The notes: generated by a model not told the origin, from the sequence alone. 64,000 nt of DNA from Vibrio sp. RE88 (GCF_013113835.1 NZ_VTYQ01000009.1:1-64000); one strand, 5' to 3'; positions 43,051-52,576 are shown, counted from the first letter of the stretch. Translations and numbers: made by a program.

Positions 43051-44196
43051 ATGAACCAAGCTACTACTACAGCGGCGCCTATATCGAGCACTACTCGCTG
43101 GTTACGCTGGGCTAACTTGGCATTCATGTTATATCTACTGCTTCTAGCAGTATCTATGGTAGGCAGTGGCTTCAAATGGGCGACAGGCGATCAAGCTAAA
43201 GTCTTGTTCGAATTCGCGTCTCACCCAGTAGCAGGCTTGATGATCGGTCTTGTCGCAACCGCTCTTATTCAATCTTCTAGCACAGTGACTTCTATCATCG
43301 TTGGCCTAGTAGCTGGCGGTCTGCCGGTAGAAACCGCGATCCCAATGATCATGGGTGCAAACATAGGTACTACGGTAACCAATACATTGGTTTCCCTTGG
43401 TCACATTCGTAATAAAGAAGAGTTCAAACGTGCTTTTGCAAGTGCGACGATTCACGACTTCTTTAACCTTCTGGCCGTTGCTATCTTCCTACCGCTGGAA
43501 ATGATGTTTGGCATCCTAGCGAAGATTTCTCATTGGTTGGTGTCACCATTCCTAGCGACTGGCGACATGAGCATGAAAGGTCTGAACTTCATCAAACCAA
43601 TCACTAAGCCTGTTGTAAACGCAGTGAAAGAGCCTCTTGCTACATTTGGTGATACTGTCGGTGGCGTACTTCTTATCGTTATTGGTATCGCAACCATCTT
43701 CGTTGCTATCACTGTGATGGGTAAACTGATGAAGAGCCTAATGGTTGGCCGTGCTCGTGAAATTCTAAAGAGCGCTATTGGTCGTGGCCCAATTCACGGT
43801 ATTTTCTCTGGCTCTGTGGTTACTGTTCTGGTTCAGTCTTCATCGACAACCACCAGCCTAATGGTTCCACTTGTTGGCTCAGGTGTACTGAAAGTTCGTG
43901 ACGTATACCCGTTCACACTAGGTGCCAACATCGGTACATGTATTACTGCCCTATTGGCGGCAACAGCAGCATCAGGTGAGTTCGCAGTATTCGCGCTACA
44001 AATTGCTTTGGTACACCTAGCGTTCAACATCCTAGCCACAGTCTTTATCTTTGGTATTCCGTTCCTACGTGAACTACCAGTTAAAGCCGCTGACATCATC
44101 TCTGATATGGCAGTGAAGAACAAAGCTGTAGTGGCTGGTTACCTTATTGCGGTATTCCTTGTACTGCCAGGTAGCATCCTAGCGCTGACTGCTTAA
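43051..44196 (+). CDS. nptA: Na+/phosphate cotransporter NptA
   Basis: A 381-residue PNaS-family (type II Na/Pi) inner-membrane transporter. The inverted duplicated QSSS motifs are visible: LIQSSSTVTSIIVGLVAGG in the first half and LVQSSSTTTSLMVPLVGSG in the second. Each is followed by an MGANIGTT/LGANIGTC segment. Eight or so hydrophobic segments are present. V. cholerae NptA, an Na+-dependent phosphate importer active at alkaline pH, is in the same position beside nhaR. GGAGA precedes the ATG by 7 bases. Confidence 0.93.
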   Translation: MNQATTTAAPISSTTRWLRWANLAFMLYLLLLAVSMVGSGFKWATGDQAKVLFEFASHPVAGLMIGLVATALIQSSSTVTSIIVGLVAGGLPVETAIPMIMGANIGTTVTNTLVSLGHIRNKEEFKRAFASATIHDFFNLLAVAIFLPLEMMFGILAKISHWLVSPFLATGDMSMKGLNFIKPITKPVVNAVKEPLATFGDTVGGVLLIVIGIATIFVAITVMGKLMKSLMVGRAREILKSAIGRGPIHGIFSGSVVTVLVQSSSTTTSLMVPLVGSGVLKVRDVYPFTLGANIGTCITALLAATAASGEFAVFALQIALVHLAFNILATVFIFGIPFLRELPVKAADIISDMAVKNKAVVAGYLIAVFLVLPGSILALTA

Positions 44197-44218
44197 TTCG
44201 AAGAACCATCGCTTATTC

Positions 44219-44247
44219 AAAGCCCGCAACCCAGGTTGCGGGCTTTT
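44219..44247 (+). terminator. nptA terminator
   Basis: AAAGCCCGCAACC and GGTTGCGGGCTTT with a 2 to 4 nt loop and T-run, 22 bp after the stop. Confidence 0.9.
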
Positions 44248-44301
44248 TGTTTGTCTACGCTTCGCTGATGAAGAAGGATACGGGAACGGGTTTCATCCTT
44301 C

Positions 44302-44385
44302 GGAGAGCTAGAGAACTGGAGAGCTAAGTTGTGGTTAAGCAGTCAACTCTAATTTTCCTTGGGGCGAAGCTCGATTCTGCTCTCC
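44302..44385. repeat. Small direct and inverted repeats between nptA and thyA
   Basis: GGAGAGCTA occurs at 44302-44310 and 44318-44326, a 16-bp period, and its complement GCTCTCC lies at 44379-44385, so the RNA could fold on itself. No ORF is supported. It may be the relic of a dispersed Vibrio repeat. Confidence 0.4.
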
Positions 44386-44429
44386 AACGGCAAAACGTTC
44401 CATAAGGTGCTGCCCGTTCTTTCTCATAC

Positions 44430-44460
44430 AAAAAAGCCGCCCTGTGATAGGCGGCTTTTT
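44430..44460 (-). terminator. thyA terminator
   Basis: AAAAAGCCGCC and GGCGGCTTTTT with an 8-nt loop; ends 15 bp from the thyA stop and closes the rppH-ptsP-TSUP-lgt-thyA run. Confidence 0.88.
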
Positions 44461-44475
44461 AACAACTCGTGCTGA

Positions 44476-45327
44476 TTACACTGAGAATGGGTACTGGATT
44501 GGGTCATGGTGCTCGTAGCCCTCAACCGAGAAATCATCCAGTGTGACCCAAGTTTCCAAATCTTCCAGAGACTTGATATCAGGGTTGATATGGAACCTAG
44601 GCGATGCCAAAGGTTCTCTCTTTAACTGAACGTCACGCATCAACTCAAGCTGATCTTCATAGATGTGAGCGTTCACTATCTTGTGGTAAGCCAGCCCCGG
44701 TTTTTTGCCTGTAATCTGAGCCATAATAGCCAAGAACACGTACACCTGAACCATGTTGAAATTCAGGCCAAGAGGCACATCACATGAGCGCTGAGTACTG
44801 TTGAGGTAAAGCGTATCACCTAACAACGAGAAGTGATGACTATACATGCAAGGGCGTAAGCACCCCATATGGAACTCACCTGGGTTGTAGAAGTTGAGGA
44901 TTTCGCCGCGGTCATCAACCCCACGAGTTAAGTCATCAACAATCTTACGTAGCTGGTCGATATGCCCACCGTCAGGCTTAGCCCAAGCACGCCCCTGAAC
45001 ACCATAAACGCGGCCCATGTCGTCCTCACCTTTTCGATAAGGGTTATTGAGCCAAGCTTGGTTTAAGTTTGCATTCGCGTCCCAAGTTTTGGTACCGAGC
45101 TTGCGAAAATCTTCCGCACTGTCGTAACCACGAATATAGCCGAGCAACTCAGCCACCGCGGCTTTCCAAAAGCTTTTACGTGTTGTCACTAATGGGAACT
45201 GGTTGTGGCCAACATCGTAAGTCAGATCAGCGTTGATGACCGTCAGGCAGCGTTTGCCTGTACGTTCGTTTTCAATCCACTCACCTTGCTCAACAATTCG
45301 CTGACAGAGATCTAAATACTGTTTCAC
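44476..45327 (-). CDS. thyA: Thymidylate synthase ThyA
   Basis: Methylates dUMP to dTMP using methylene-tetrahydrofolate. The 283 residues include the catalytic Cys in CLRPCMYSHHF, the phosphate-binding QRSCDVPLGLNFNM and AHIYEDQL. It is about 20 residues longer than E. coli ThyA and has CLRPCMYSHHF instead of the common PCHAFFQF at the active site. This is the longer Vibrio-type form, as far as I recall. It follows lgt by 9 bp. Confidence 0.95.
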   Translation of the reverse strand: MKQYLDLCQRIVEQGEWIENERTGKRCLTVINADLTYDVGHNQFPLVTTRKSFWKAAVAELLGYIRGYDSAEDFRKLGTKTWDANANLNQAWLNNPYRKGEDDMGRVYGVQGRAWAKPDGGHIDQLRKIVDDLTRGVDDRGEILNFYNPGEFHMGCLRPCMYSHHFSLLGDTLYLNSTQRSCDVPLGLNFNMVQVYVFLAIMAQITGKKPGLAYHKIVNAHIYEDQLELMRDVQLKREPLASPRFHINPDIKSLEDLETWVTLDDFSVEGYEHHDPIQYPFSV

Positions 45328-45336
45328 ACCCGTTCC

Positions 45337-46158
45337 TTACTTCGTTTGTTGTGGAATTTCATCTTTGTAATGACCACGCTTGTAAGCCCATACCATCATC
45401 AGAATACCAACGATAACCATAGGTAGAGATAGGATCTGTCCCATAGAGATAAATCCACCGAACAAACCAAGATGGGCATCAGGCTCACGAACGTATTCGA
45501 CAAGGAAACGGAATGTACCATATCCTGCTAAAAATAGCCCTGAGACCGCACCGAGAGGGCGTGGCTTTTTGATGAACCAATTAAGGATGAAGAACAACAC
45601 AACGCCTTCAAGAAGCATTTCATACAGTTGAGATGGATGGCGAGGCAAAGGGCCGCCATTAGGAAAGACAATCGCCCATGGCACATCCGTCACTCGGCCC
45701 CATAATTCACTGTTCATGAAGTTACCTAAGCGCCCCATTCCGAGACCAAACGGTACTAATGGCGCGATAAAGTCAGCGACGCCGAAGAAAGTACGACCAT
45801 TCTTCTTGGCATACCAGAACATTGCCGTGATGACCCCGAGCAGTCCACCGTGGAATGACATGCCTCCAGTCCACACTTTGAATAGGTACAGAGGGTCTTG
45901 GAGGAACAAATCAAAGTTATAGAAAATAACGTAACCGACTCGTCCGCCGATCACTACCCCAAGGAAACCAGCAAACAGCAGATCGGAGACTTGCTCTCGC
46001 GTCCATCCACTGTCTGGCTTATCTGCTCGTCGATTCGCTAGCCACAACGCAAACGCAAAACCAACCAGGTACATCAGCCCATACCAGCGAATTGACAGTG
46101 GACCAATCGAAACCAGAACAGGATCGATATTAGGAAATTCAAGGTATCCCTGAGACAT
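45337..46158 (-). CDS. lgt: Prolipoprotein diacylglyceryl transferase Lgt
   Basis: Inner-membrane enzyme that adds diacylglycerol to the lipobox Cys. The 273 residues have seven hydrophobic segments and the Lgt signature GRLGNFMNSELWGR, with HGGLLG and RHPSQLYE also conserved. It precedes thyA, as in E. coli and most gammaproteobacteria, and works upstream of LspA. Confidence 0.96.
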   Translation of the reverse strand: MSQGYLEFPNIDPVLVSIGPLSIRWYGLMYLVGFAFALWLANRRADKPDSGWTREQVSDLLFAGFLGVVIGGRVGYVIFYNFDLFLQDPLYLFKVWTGGMSFHGGLLGVITAMFWYAKKNGRTFFGVADFIAPLVPFGLGMGRLGNFMNSELWGRVTDVPWAIVFPNGGPLPRHPSQLYEMLLEGVVLFFILNWFIKKPRPLGAVSGLFLAGYGTFRFLVEYVREPDAHLGLFGGFISMGQILSLPMVIVGILMMVWAYKRGHYKDEIPQQTK

Positions 46159-46203
46159 AGAATAATTACTCTTTTGGTATTCAGATAATTAGATGAGAGT
46201 CCA

Positions 46204-46995
46204 TTACAGCAACATAGTTCCGGCAACAAAGACTAAAAAGACTGCAAAGATTTTTTTCAATGTTGCCGTCGGTAAGGAAGTCGCCAATTTAGCGCCGATG
46301 CGAGTCGTCAACATGGATGTCGAAGCAATGGCAGCCAGTGCTGGCACATAAACATATCCCAAACTGTAAGCTGGCAATGATTGTGCCTGATAACCATGCA
46401 AGATGAAACCAATCATACCTGAGATGGCGATAAAGCAACCGCAGACTGAAGAAGAGCCGACCGCTTTGCGCATTTCAATGCCGTGTCGATTAAGAAATGG
46501 CACAGACAACGATCCGCCTCCGATGCCCGCGAGGCTCGACACCATACCAATCCCTGTGCCAATCGCTACGGTGGCACCGTTGCCGGGCATGCTTTTCTGA
46601 CTCTTGCGTTTTATCGAAAATAGCATTTGCACCGCTAAGCACAGCACTATCACGCCAAACACTTTCGGTAGGTACTGCGAAGGGATCCATTCAGCGACAT
46701 TCGCGCCGAGAAAACCGCCAACCACCACACCGGGCATCAGCCATTTCACCACATACATATCCACATTACCGAGTTTGAAGTGGTTAAGTGCCGAAGAACC
46801 TGAAGTGACAATAATGGAAGCCAGAGAGGTCGCCAAAGCGATTTGCATACTGATCGCGGGATCGATTCCAGCCATTGGTAGCAAGAAGAGCAACGCTGGT
46901 ACCACAATCAAACCACCACCGATGCCAAGCAGCCCTGCCATCACCCCAACAATACCGCCAAGAAGGAGCAGCAAGACTAAAAATTCAATATTCAC
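46204..46995 (-). CDS. TSUP-family (TauE/SafE) membrane transporter
   Basis: A 263-residue membrane protein with eight hydrophobic segments and the paired TSUP motifs GLLGIGGGLIVVPAL and SLAGIGGGSLSVPFL. Family members export sulfite, sulfoacetate and other organic anions; the substrate here is unknown. It is located between ptsP (8 bp gap) and lgt in one operon, a conserved place in Vibrio and relatives, but the neighbours do not suggest a substrate. Confidence 0.88.
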   Translation of the reverse strand: MNIEFLVLLLLLGGIVGVMAGLLGIGGGLIVVPALLFLLPMAGIDPAISMQIALATSLASIIVTSGSSALNHFKLGNVDMYVVKWLMPGVVVGGFLGANVAEWIPSQYLPKVFGVIVLCLAVQMLFSIKRKSQKSMPGNGATVAIGTGIGMVSSLAGIGGGSLSVPFLNRHGIEMRKAVGSSSVCGCFIAISGMIGFILHGYQAQSLPAYSLGYVYVPALAAIASTSMLTTRIGAKLATSLPTATLKKIFAVFLVFVAGTMLL

Positions 46996-47003
46996 GTTTT
47001 TCC

Positions 47004-49250
47004 TTATCGTTTACCAGCTCGGATAAAGCCTGCAAAGCCTTTCTCCTCAAAGAAAGTTTGCATCATAGTATAAATGTCATTGCCATAAGGCTGCATCAGC
47101 GCTTTGTCAGCAAGTTCACGTAATTCTGAACTATCGGTATGACGCAGCAAGTATTTCACTTTGGCAACATTGGACGTGTTCATACTCAAGCTACGATAGC
47201 CCAGCCCCACCATGAGAAGCGCGCCGATAGGGTCACCCGCTAATTCACCACAAATACACACGGGCAGTTGAAGTTGCTGGCAAGTTTGCTGGATATGATC
47301 CAGTGCCATGATCACAGCAGGATGCATCGACTCATACACATCCGAGACTCGTGCATTGTTGCGATCCACGGCAAGTAAGTATTGCGTCAGATCGTTCGTA
47401 CCAATAGAAACAAAATCCACCTTTTCCGCAATCAGCGGCAACAGATAAATCATTGACGGCACTTCGATCATCACGCCAATGGCTGGCATTTTAACTCGTT
47501 CATCCAATTCTGCGACTTCTTGATGGGCACGTTCAATCAGATCAATCGCATCATCCAATTCTTGAGCCCCTGATACCATTGGCAGCAAGATGCTCAGATT
47601 ATCGTGCTCAGCACTGGCTCGCATCATGGCGCGAATTTGCATCAGGAAGATATCAGGATGATCAAGCGTGAAACGAATACCGCGCCAACCAAGGAAAGGG
47701 TTGTCTTCTTCAATTGGCAGGTATGGCAGCGCTTTATCTCCACCAACATCAAGTGTACGCATGACTACGCGCTTGTCGGGGTATGTATTCAGCACTGACT
47801 GATACTGGAGAGTTTGTTCGTCTTCAGAAGGAAAACGATGTTGGAGCAAAAAAGAAATTTCGGTCCGATATAGGCCAACCCCATCGACCCCTTGATTCAC
47901 AGCAATGTTCGCATCCGCACTCAAACCAGCGTTGAGCATGACTTCAATACGCACATCATCGCTGGTGCACGCGGGTTCAAGAATTCGCTGGTTGACCATT
48001 GTCGCCAGCTCGCTCTCTTCATGCGCCAGTTCGCGATACTCTTTGAGTAGCTGCTTACCCGGTGAGACAAAAATCTTACCGCTGTATCCGTCGACGATGC
48101 CACGTTTGCCATTAACTGGCTTAGGGTTGAGTGTCACCCCCATCACAGCGGGAATGCCCAGCGCACGAGACAAAATGGCCGCGTGAGAGTTTGCTGCCCC
48201 TTCAAGAGAAACCACCGCGAGGAGTTTTTCCTTAGGAATAGAAGCCAGCAAGGTAGCCGTTAACTCGCGCACAACCAATATGACGGGCTTTTCGATAGAA
48301 GGCTGATCTTTCTCGGTATTGTGGAGGAAGAACAATAAACGTTGACCGAGCTCTTTTATGTCCTGAGCACGCTCTCTGAGATACACATCTGACATGCGAG
48401 CAAAACGGTTAGAGTAGCTCTCAACCACTTGCCTCAATGCCCAATCAGCCCGATCCCCTTTTTGGATCTGCGTTTTAAGGTCCTTGCGTAACATCGGATC
48501 ATTCAGCAGGTGCGTAAACAGATCAAATATCGCTAAGGTATCTTTGTTGATTTCGCTATCGAGCTTTTTACGCATACGGCGAAAATCGCTCAATGCATCT
48601 TCAATTGCTAGCAGCAGCCATTCTTGTTCACGTTCAATGTCCAAGGTCGATGCCGGATAGACATCCGCTAAATCTGGTTGAGTGTCATCCCACCAGAACT
48701 CACCGATAGCCACACCAGAAGATGCTGGGATACCTTTGATGGTATGCAGTTTCTTCTCTAGGCGCCAATGTCCCTGAGTTTGAGCATGAGCAATGATCAC
48801 CGCTAGCTGAGCAGCTAATGTGACCAGAAAGGACTCTTCCATCTCATCAAACTGACGCGGTTGCTTTTGCTGGACCACCAGTACACCGAGCACCTGCTTA
48901 CGATAGATGATCGGGGTGCCCAAAAAGCTCTGATAGACCTCTTCGCCAAGTTGGGAGAAATATTTGAAATTCGGATGCCGAGAGGCTTCGGCAAGATTGA
49001 GCGGCTCAGCGCTGCGTTTGACCAGACCGACCAAACCTTCGCTGAAGTTGATGTGGATTTTGTTGCCTTTGAAACGCAAGCCTTGAGTCGCCATCAACTC
49101 AAGGCGCTGCATCTCTTCGTTAGCAAGATAGACGGTGCAACACTCCGTACTCATCGCGCTGCATGTTTGCTTAACTAAAACCTTCAATGCCTGATGCACA
49201 TCTTCGACTTTAGATACCTGTTCAACTATGTCCCTTAGTTGAGAAAGCAT
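47004..49250 (-). CDS. ptsP: Nitrogen-PTS phosphoenolpyruvate phosphotransferase PtsP (EI-Ntr)
   Basis: First enzyme of the PTS-Ntr regulatory chain (EI-Ntr to NPr to EIIA-Ntr). The 748 residues contain an N-terminal GAF sensory domain (about 1-160), an EI N-terminal domain, the phospho-His site in AANSHAAILSRALGIP (near residue 356) and a PEP-binding TIM barrel with VGLYRTEISFL, GWRGIRFTLD, SIGTNDLTQY and CICGELAGDP. It is 2 bp downstream of rppH, an arrangement conserved in E. coli and Vibrio. Confidence 0.95.
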   Translation of the reverse strand: MLSQLRDIVEQVSKVEDVHQALKVLVKQTCSAMSTECCTVYLANEEMQRLELMATQGLRFKGNKIHINFSEGLVGLVKRSAEPLNLAEASRHPNFKYFSQLGEEVYQSFLGTPIIYRKQVLGVLVVQQKQPRQFDEMEESFLVTLAAQLAVIIAHAQTQGHWRLEKKLHTIKGIPASSGVAIGEFWWDDTQPDLADVYPASTLDIEREQEWLLLAIEDALSDFRRMRKKLDSEINKDTLAIFDLFTHLLNDPMLRKDLKTQIQKGDRADWALRQVVESYSNRFARMSDVYLRERAQDIKELGQRLLFFLHNTEKDQPSIEKPVILVVRELTATLLASIPKEKLLAVVSLEGAANSHAAILSRALGIPAVMGVTLNPKPVNGKRGIVDGYSGKIFVSPGKQLLKEYRELAHEESELATMVNQRILEPACTSDDVRIEVMLNAGLSADANIAVNQGVDGVGLYRTEISFLLQHRFPSEDEQTLQYQSVLNTYPDKRVVMRTLDVGGDKALPYLPIEEDNPFLGWRGIRFTLDHPDIFLMQIRAMMRASAEHDNLSILLPMVSGAQELDDAIDLIERAHQEVAELDERVKMPAIGVMIEVPSMIYLLPLIAEKVDFVSIGTNDLTQYLLAVDRNNARVSDVYESMHPAVIMALDHIQQTCQQLQLPVCICGELAGDPIGALLMVGLGYRSLSMNTSNVAKVKYLLRHTDSSELRELADKALMQPYGNDIYTMMQTFFEEKGFAGFIRAGKR

Positions 49251-49252
49251 GT

Positions 49253-49771
49253 CTATCCTCTTCTGTGTTTACGCTTACCCTTAGCTCTGCGCTCTTTAAA
49301 CGGCATCGCTACAGAGGCGAATTCTTTCATTGCTCGACGGTATACATCGCGCTTAAAAGACACCACTTGCCTGACTGGATACCAATAACTTACCCAACGC
49401 CAACCATCAAATTCAGGGGAATTTCCTCGCTGCATATTAATTCGTGATTCATCACAATCCAGACGAAGAAGGAACCATTTCTGTTTTTGTCCGATACAGA
49501 CAGGCTTTGAATCCCAGCGCACTAATCGCTTTGGTAGTTTGTACCTTAACCAATGACGGCTAGTTGCCACAATTTTTACGTCTTTTTTTGTAAGACCAAC
49601 CTCTTCATATAGCTCGCGAAACATTGCCTGCTCAGGCGTTTCGCCGTCATCAATTCCCCCTTGAGGAAATTGCCAAGAATGTTGCCCGTATCGTTTAGCC
49701 CAGAAGACCTGACCATGGTTGTTACAGATTACAATTCCCACATTTAAGCGGTAACCATCGCCATCTATCAC
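49253..49771 (-). CDS. rppH: RNA pyrophosphohydrolase RppH
   Basis: Nudix hydrolase that removes pyrophosphate from the 5' end of mRNAs to start RNase E decay. The 172 residues contain a complete Nudix box near residues 38-60, beginning GGIDDGETPEQAMFRELYEE and ending VGL. The tail is very basic (KERRAKGKRKHRRG), typical of RppH. It is first in the rppH-ptsP operon and divergent from mutH across a 620 bp gap. Confidence 0.95.
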   Translation of the reverse strand: MIDGDGYRLNVGIVICNNHGQVFWAKRYGQHSWQFPQGGIDDGETPEQAMFRELYEEVGLTKKDVKIVATSRHWLRYKLPKRLVRWDSKPVCIGQKQKWFLLRLDCDESRINMQRGNSPEFDGWRWVSYWYPVRQVVSFKRDVYRRAMKEFASVAMPFKERRAKGKRKHRRG

Positions 49772-49806
49772 TGGCCAACCTCTAATAAATTCTTAATTAC
49801 AGTGAT

Positions 49807-50285
49807 TTTTCCACATATCCCCAGATGTAGCAAACTTACTAGTGTGACTGATACGTAAAATATGGCGTAACTTAGTCTTTATGGATAACTTTTAACCCGA
49901 AACGCGGTTATTCACATAAAGGTGAGACATAGTCCACATTTATTCACCTTTTCTGTGCATAACCATGTGAAGAATCTTAGAGAAAGTGATCGTTCTTTAT
50001 CCATGATCACATCATGCTTAATATAAGCTTTAAAACACCAGAAATAAAATACATAAAAATCATAAAGATAAACAAAAACACTCAAAGTAATCACCAAGAT
50101 ACCGATCGATAAAACGACACTCACTCAGATCGGTCAAAGATCCACCACCGAGACTTTTATCCACACCACCAGCTCAGCAAGGCAACTTATGACCAAAAAC
50201 TCAAGCAAATTATTGCCCCTAAAACACTGTTTATTCATACACTCCTGATAAAAACCCCTCCAATCTCAACAACACCTGTGGATAA
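49807..50285. promoter_or_regulatory. DnaA-box cluster, DARS2-like, between rppH and mutH
   Basis: The 620 bp gap (49772-50392) has no convincing gene but four perfect TTATNCACA boxes: 49908-49916 plus (TTATTCACA), 49954-49962 minus (TTATGCACA), 50157-50165 plus (TTATCCACA) and 50277-50285 minus (TTATCCACA). Near-matches lie at 49807-49815 (TTTTCCACA), 49940-49948 (TTATTCACC) and 49998-50006 (TTATCCATG). Boxes are arranged in facing pairs. E. coli DARS2, which regenerates ATP-DnaA, lies beside mutH, so a positional and functional homologue is likely. It does not look like oriC: no gidA/mioC genes and no tandem AT-rich 13-mers. A 70-codon frame at 49912-50124 (minus) is low-complexity and not supported. 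Confidence 0.7.
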
Positions 50286-50392
50286 CCCCTTAACTGATGA
50301 TCTTTTAGACACTAAGATCAACTTTCAATCAGCCACATTTGGATCGATTTCCGTTACAATAACGGCCACGTTTGACCACCCCGATGATCCAC

Positions 50393-51058
50393 ATGAAGCC
50401 CGAACCTAAATCAGAAACCGAACTGCTTGATCGAGCGAGAGATATTGCTGGCATGAGTTTTAAGGAACTGGCGGATGAGGCGAACCTAACAGTTCCACCA
50501 GATCTCAAAAGAGATAAAGGCTGGGTGGGTCAACTATTGGAATGGCACCTTGGCGCAATTGCGGGAAGCAAACCCCAACAAGATTTTGAGCAGCTCGGAA
50601 TCGAGCTGAAAACGATCCCGATCAGCTATACGGGCAAACCTTTGGAAACCACCTTTGTCTGTGTCGCACCATTGATGGGAGTACAAGGACTGACTTGGGA
50701 AACCAGTCACGTACGTAATAAGCTATCACGAGTACTTTGGGTTCCTGTCGAAGGGGAGCGAGAGATCCCACTTGCTGAACGCCGCGTAGGGTCACCTTTA
50801 ATATGGTCACCAAGTGAAAGCGAAGAGTTACAACTCAAAACGGATTGGGAAGAATTAATGGAACTGATCGTGCTAGGACAAGTGGAACAAATTACCGCTC
50901 GCCATGGTGAAGTGCTTCAACTGCGACCAAAAGCCGCGAACAGCCGAGTATTGACTGAAGCGTACGGAGCGAGCGGCAAGCCTATAATGACGTTGCCGCG
51001 AGGGTTCTACCTTCGAACTCAGTTCACTGCTCAGATCCTTGAGCACAATTTTGTTTGA
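50393..51058 (+). CDS. mutH: DNA mismatch repair endonuclease MutH
   Basis: Nicks the unmethylated strand at hemimethylated GATC after MutS-MutL recognition. The 221 residues contain the catalytic Asp and Glu-x-Lys in DFEQLGIELKTIPI (near 70-85) and GWVGQLLEWHLGA. I chose the ATG at 50393 (MKPEPKSETEL), matching my recollection of Vibrio MutH; in-frame starts at 50384 and 50372 are possible, and none has a good ribosome site. The upstream 620 bp is the DnaA-box region. Confidence 0.95.
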   Translation: MKPEPKSETELLDRARDIAGMSFKELADEANLTVPPDLKRDKGWVGQLLEWHLGAIAGSKPQQDFEQLGIELKTIPISYTGKPLETTFVCVAPLMGVQGLTWETSHVRNKLSRVLWVPVEGEREIPLAERRVGSPLIWSPSESEELQLKTDWEELMELIVLGQVEQITARHGEVLQLRPKAANSRVLTEAYGASGKPIMTLPRGFYLRTQFTAQILEHNFV

Positions 51059-51059
51059 T

Positions 51060-51371
51060 CTAATGTGTGGTCAATGACAGTTCAACATCATGATAAAGCG
51101 GGCCATCTCCAGCGCCACATTCATCATAAGCGTTATGTAATCTTAGATAAGCCCGTTCAACTCCCAGACGTAATAGTTCTTCTTTGACAGAGTCGAGCGA
51201 CTCAAAATGAATCGGCTCATCATCTTGTTTAATCGGTTCCAGTTTGTGCTTGTACTCCACTGCAAGAAGGTAATGTGAGAGATCCGAACAACCAATGACA
51301 AACACCTTAGGTGGCTGATAGCTGTCTTTGTGATGTCCATGAATCCATTTATCTAATTGGCTTTTTTGCAT
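51060..51371 (-). CDS. Small conserved protein, DUF6482-like
   Basis: A 103-residue soluble protein (start MQKSQLDKWIHGHHKDSYQP) with a conserved-looking C-terminal LHNAYDECGAGDG followed by beta-strand sequence. That pattern resembles the HDEMCG region of DUF6482 proteins, known from pseudomonads and vibrios, but the assignment is from memory. No membrane or signal segment. It converges with mutH, stop codons 1 bp apart. Function unknown. Confidence 0.75.
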   Translation of the reverse strand: MQKSQLDKWIHGHHKDSYQPPKVFVIGCSDLSHYLLAVEYKHKLEPIKQDDEPIHFESLDSVKEELLRLGVERAYLRLHNAYDECGAGDGPLYHDVELSLTTH

Positions 51372-51499
51372 AGCTCACCTCCAATTTTAAATTCTAGTTA
51401 ACTATACAAATTTTGCGAAATTGTTATCGAATCCCATTTCTTCTAATGTGACGATGCCCTATATTGGGATAACAAAGAGAAATTGAGTAAGGAAGTTCA

Positions 51500-52534
51500 A
51501 TGCAATACAACAAGTTACCTCATTCCACTCTTGAAATAAGTAAAATCTGTCTGGGCACCATGACCTTTGGTGAACAAAACACAGAACAAGACGCTTTCAG
51601 TCAGCTGGATTATGCACTCGAACGTGGTGTGAACTTCATTGATACCGCCGAAATGTACCCCGTCCCCCCTAAAGCGGATACCCAAGGTTCCACCGAGCAA
51701 TACATCGGTAACTGGCTGAAAAAATCAGGTAAGAGAGAAAAAGTCGTACTGGCGACTAAAATTGCTGGCCCAAGAAATGTCCCTTACATTCGCGATAACA
51801 TGAGTCTGGATAGACGCAATATTCATCAGGCGATTGACGATAGTTTACAGCGCCTGCAAACCGACTATGTCGACCTTTACCAACTGCATTGGCCGCAGCG
51901 CCGGACTAATTGCTTTGGCCAACTCAACTATCCCTACCCTGACGAAAATGAAGAAGTCACGCTGATTGAAACCCTCGAAAGTCTGGCAGGCCTGATAAAA
52001 GCGGGCAAAGTGCGCTACATTGGCGTCTCTAACGAAACACCCTGGGGAGTAATGACGCTACTGCGCCTAGCAGAGAAACATGAACTGCCGCGTATTGTTT
52101 CAATTCAGAATCCGTATAACCTGCTCAATCGCAGCTTTGAAATCGGTTTGTCTGAAATCAGTCACTATGAAGGTGTTCAGTTGCTTGCCTATTCACCGTT
52201 GGCATTTGGTTGCCTGAGTGGTAAATACCTTAATAATGCTCGACCAGATGGCGCTCGCTGTTCCCTATTCGAACGCTTTGTCCGTTACTTTACGCCGCAA
52301 GGCATTCAAGCGACTGAAGCCTACGTCAACCTAGCTCGAGAGCACGGGCTTGATCCTGCACAAATGGCATTGGCGTTTGTCAATCAGCGCCCTTTCGTTG
52401 GCTCCAACATCATAGGAGCAACGAATCTAGAGCAGCTTAAATCGAACATTGACAGTCTCGATGTCGTATTAAGTGAAGAATTGCTTCAGGGACTTCAGGC
52501 AATTGGCACGACTTATTCCAATCCTTGTCCTTAG
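51500..52534 (+). CDS. tas: NADP(H)-dependent aldo-keto reductase Tas
   Basis: A 344-residue aldo/keto reductase with the TIM-barrel catalytic tetrad: Asp-Thr-Ala-Glu-Met-Tyr in FIDTAEMYPV, Lys in VVLATKIAG and His in LYQLHWPQR. The GVSNETPWGVM segment and the cofactor-binding IIGATNLEQL are present. The length and the inserted YPVPPK segment match E. coli Tas, which is also close to mutH. Tas suppresses tyrosine auxotrophy in E. coli, but its natural substrate is unclear. TAAGGAA lies 6 bases before ATG. Confidence 0.9.
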   Translation: MQYNKLPHSTLEISKICLGTMTFGEQNTEQDAFSQLDYALERGVNFIDTAEMYPVPPKADTQGSTEQYIGNWLKKSGKREKVVLATKIAGPRNVPYIRDNMSLDRRNIHQAIDDSLQRLQTDYVDLYQLHWPQRRTNCFGQLNYPYPDENEEVTLIETLESLAGLIKAGKVRYIGVSNETPWGVMTLLRLAEKHELPRIVSIQNPYNLLNRSFEIGLSEISHYEGVQLLAYSPLAFGCLSGKYLNNARPDGARCSLFERFVRYFTPQGIQATEAYVNLAREHGLDPAQMALAFVNQRPFVGSNIIGATNLEQLKSNIDSLDVVLSEELLQGLQAIGTTYSNPCP

Positions 52535-52576
52535 TGAAAAACCAGCTACTGCATCAGTAGCTGGCTGATAAGGTTC

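Noticed and set aside
49912..50124. A 70-codon minus-strand frame in the rppH-mutH gap
   Set aside because: Low-complexity aromatic and hydrophobic composition from AT-rich DNA, no ribosome site, and it runs across the DnaA boxes.
49772..50392. This DnaA-box-rich gap as the chromosomal origin oriC
   Set aside because: It lacks the mnmG/mioC context, has no tandem AT-rich 13-mers and few GATC clusters; position beside mutH fits DARS2 better.
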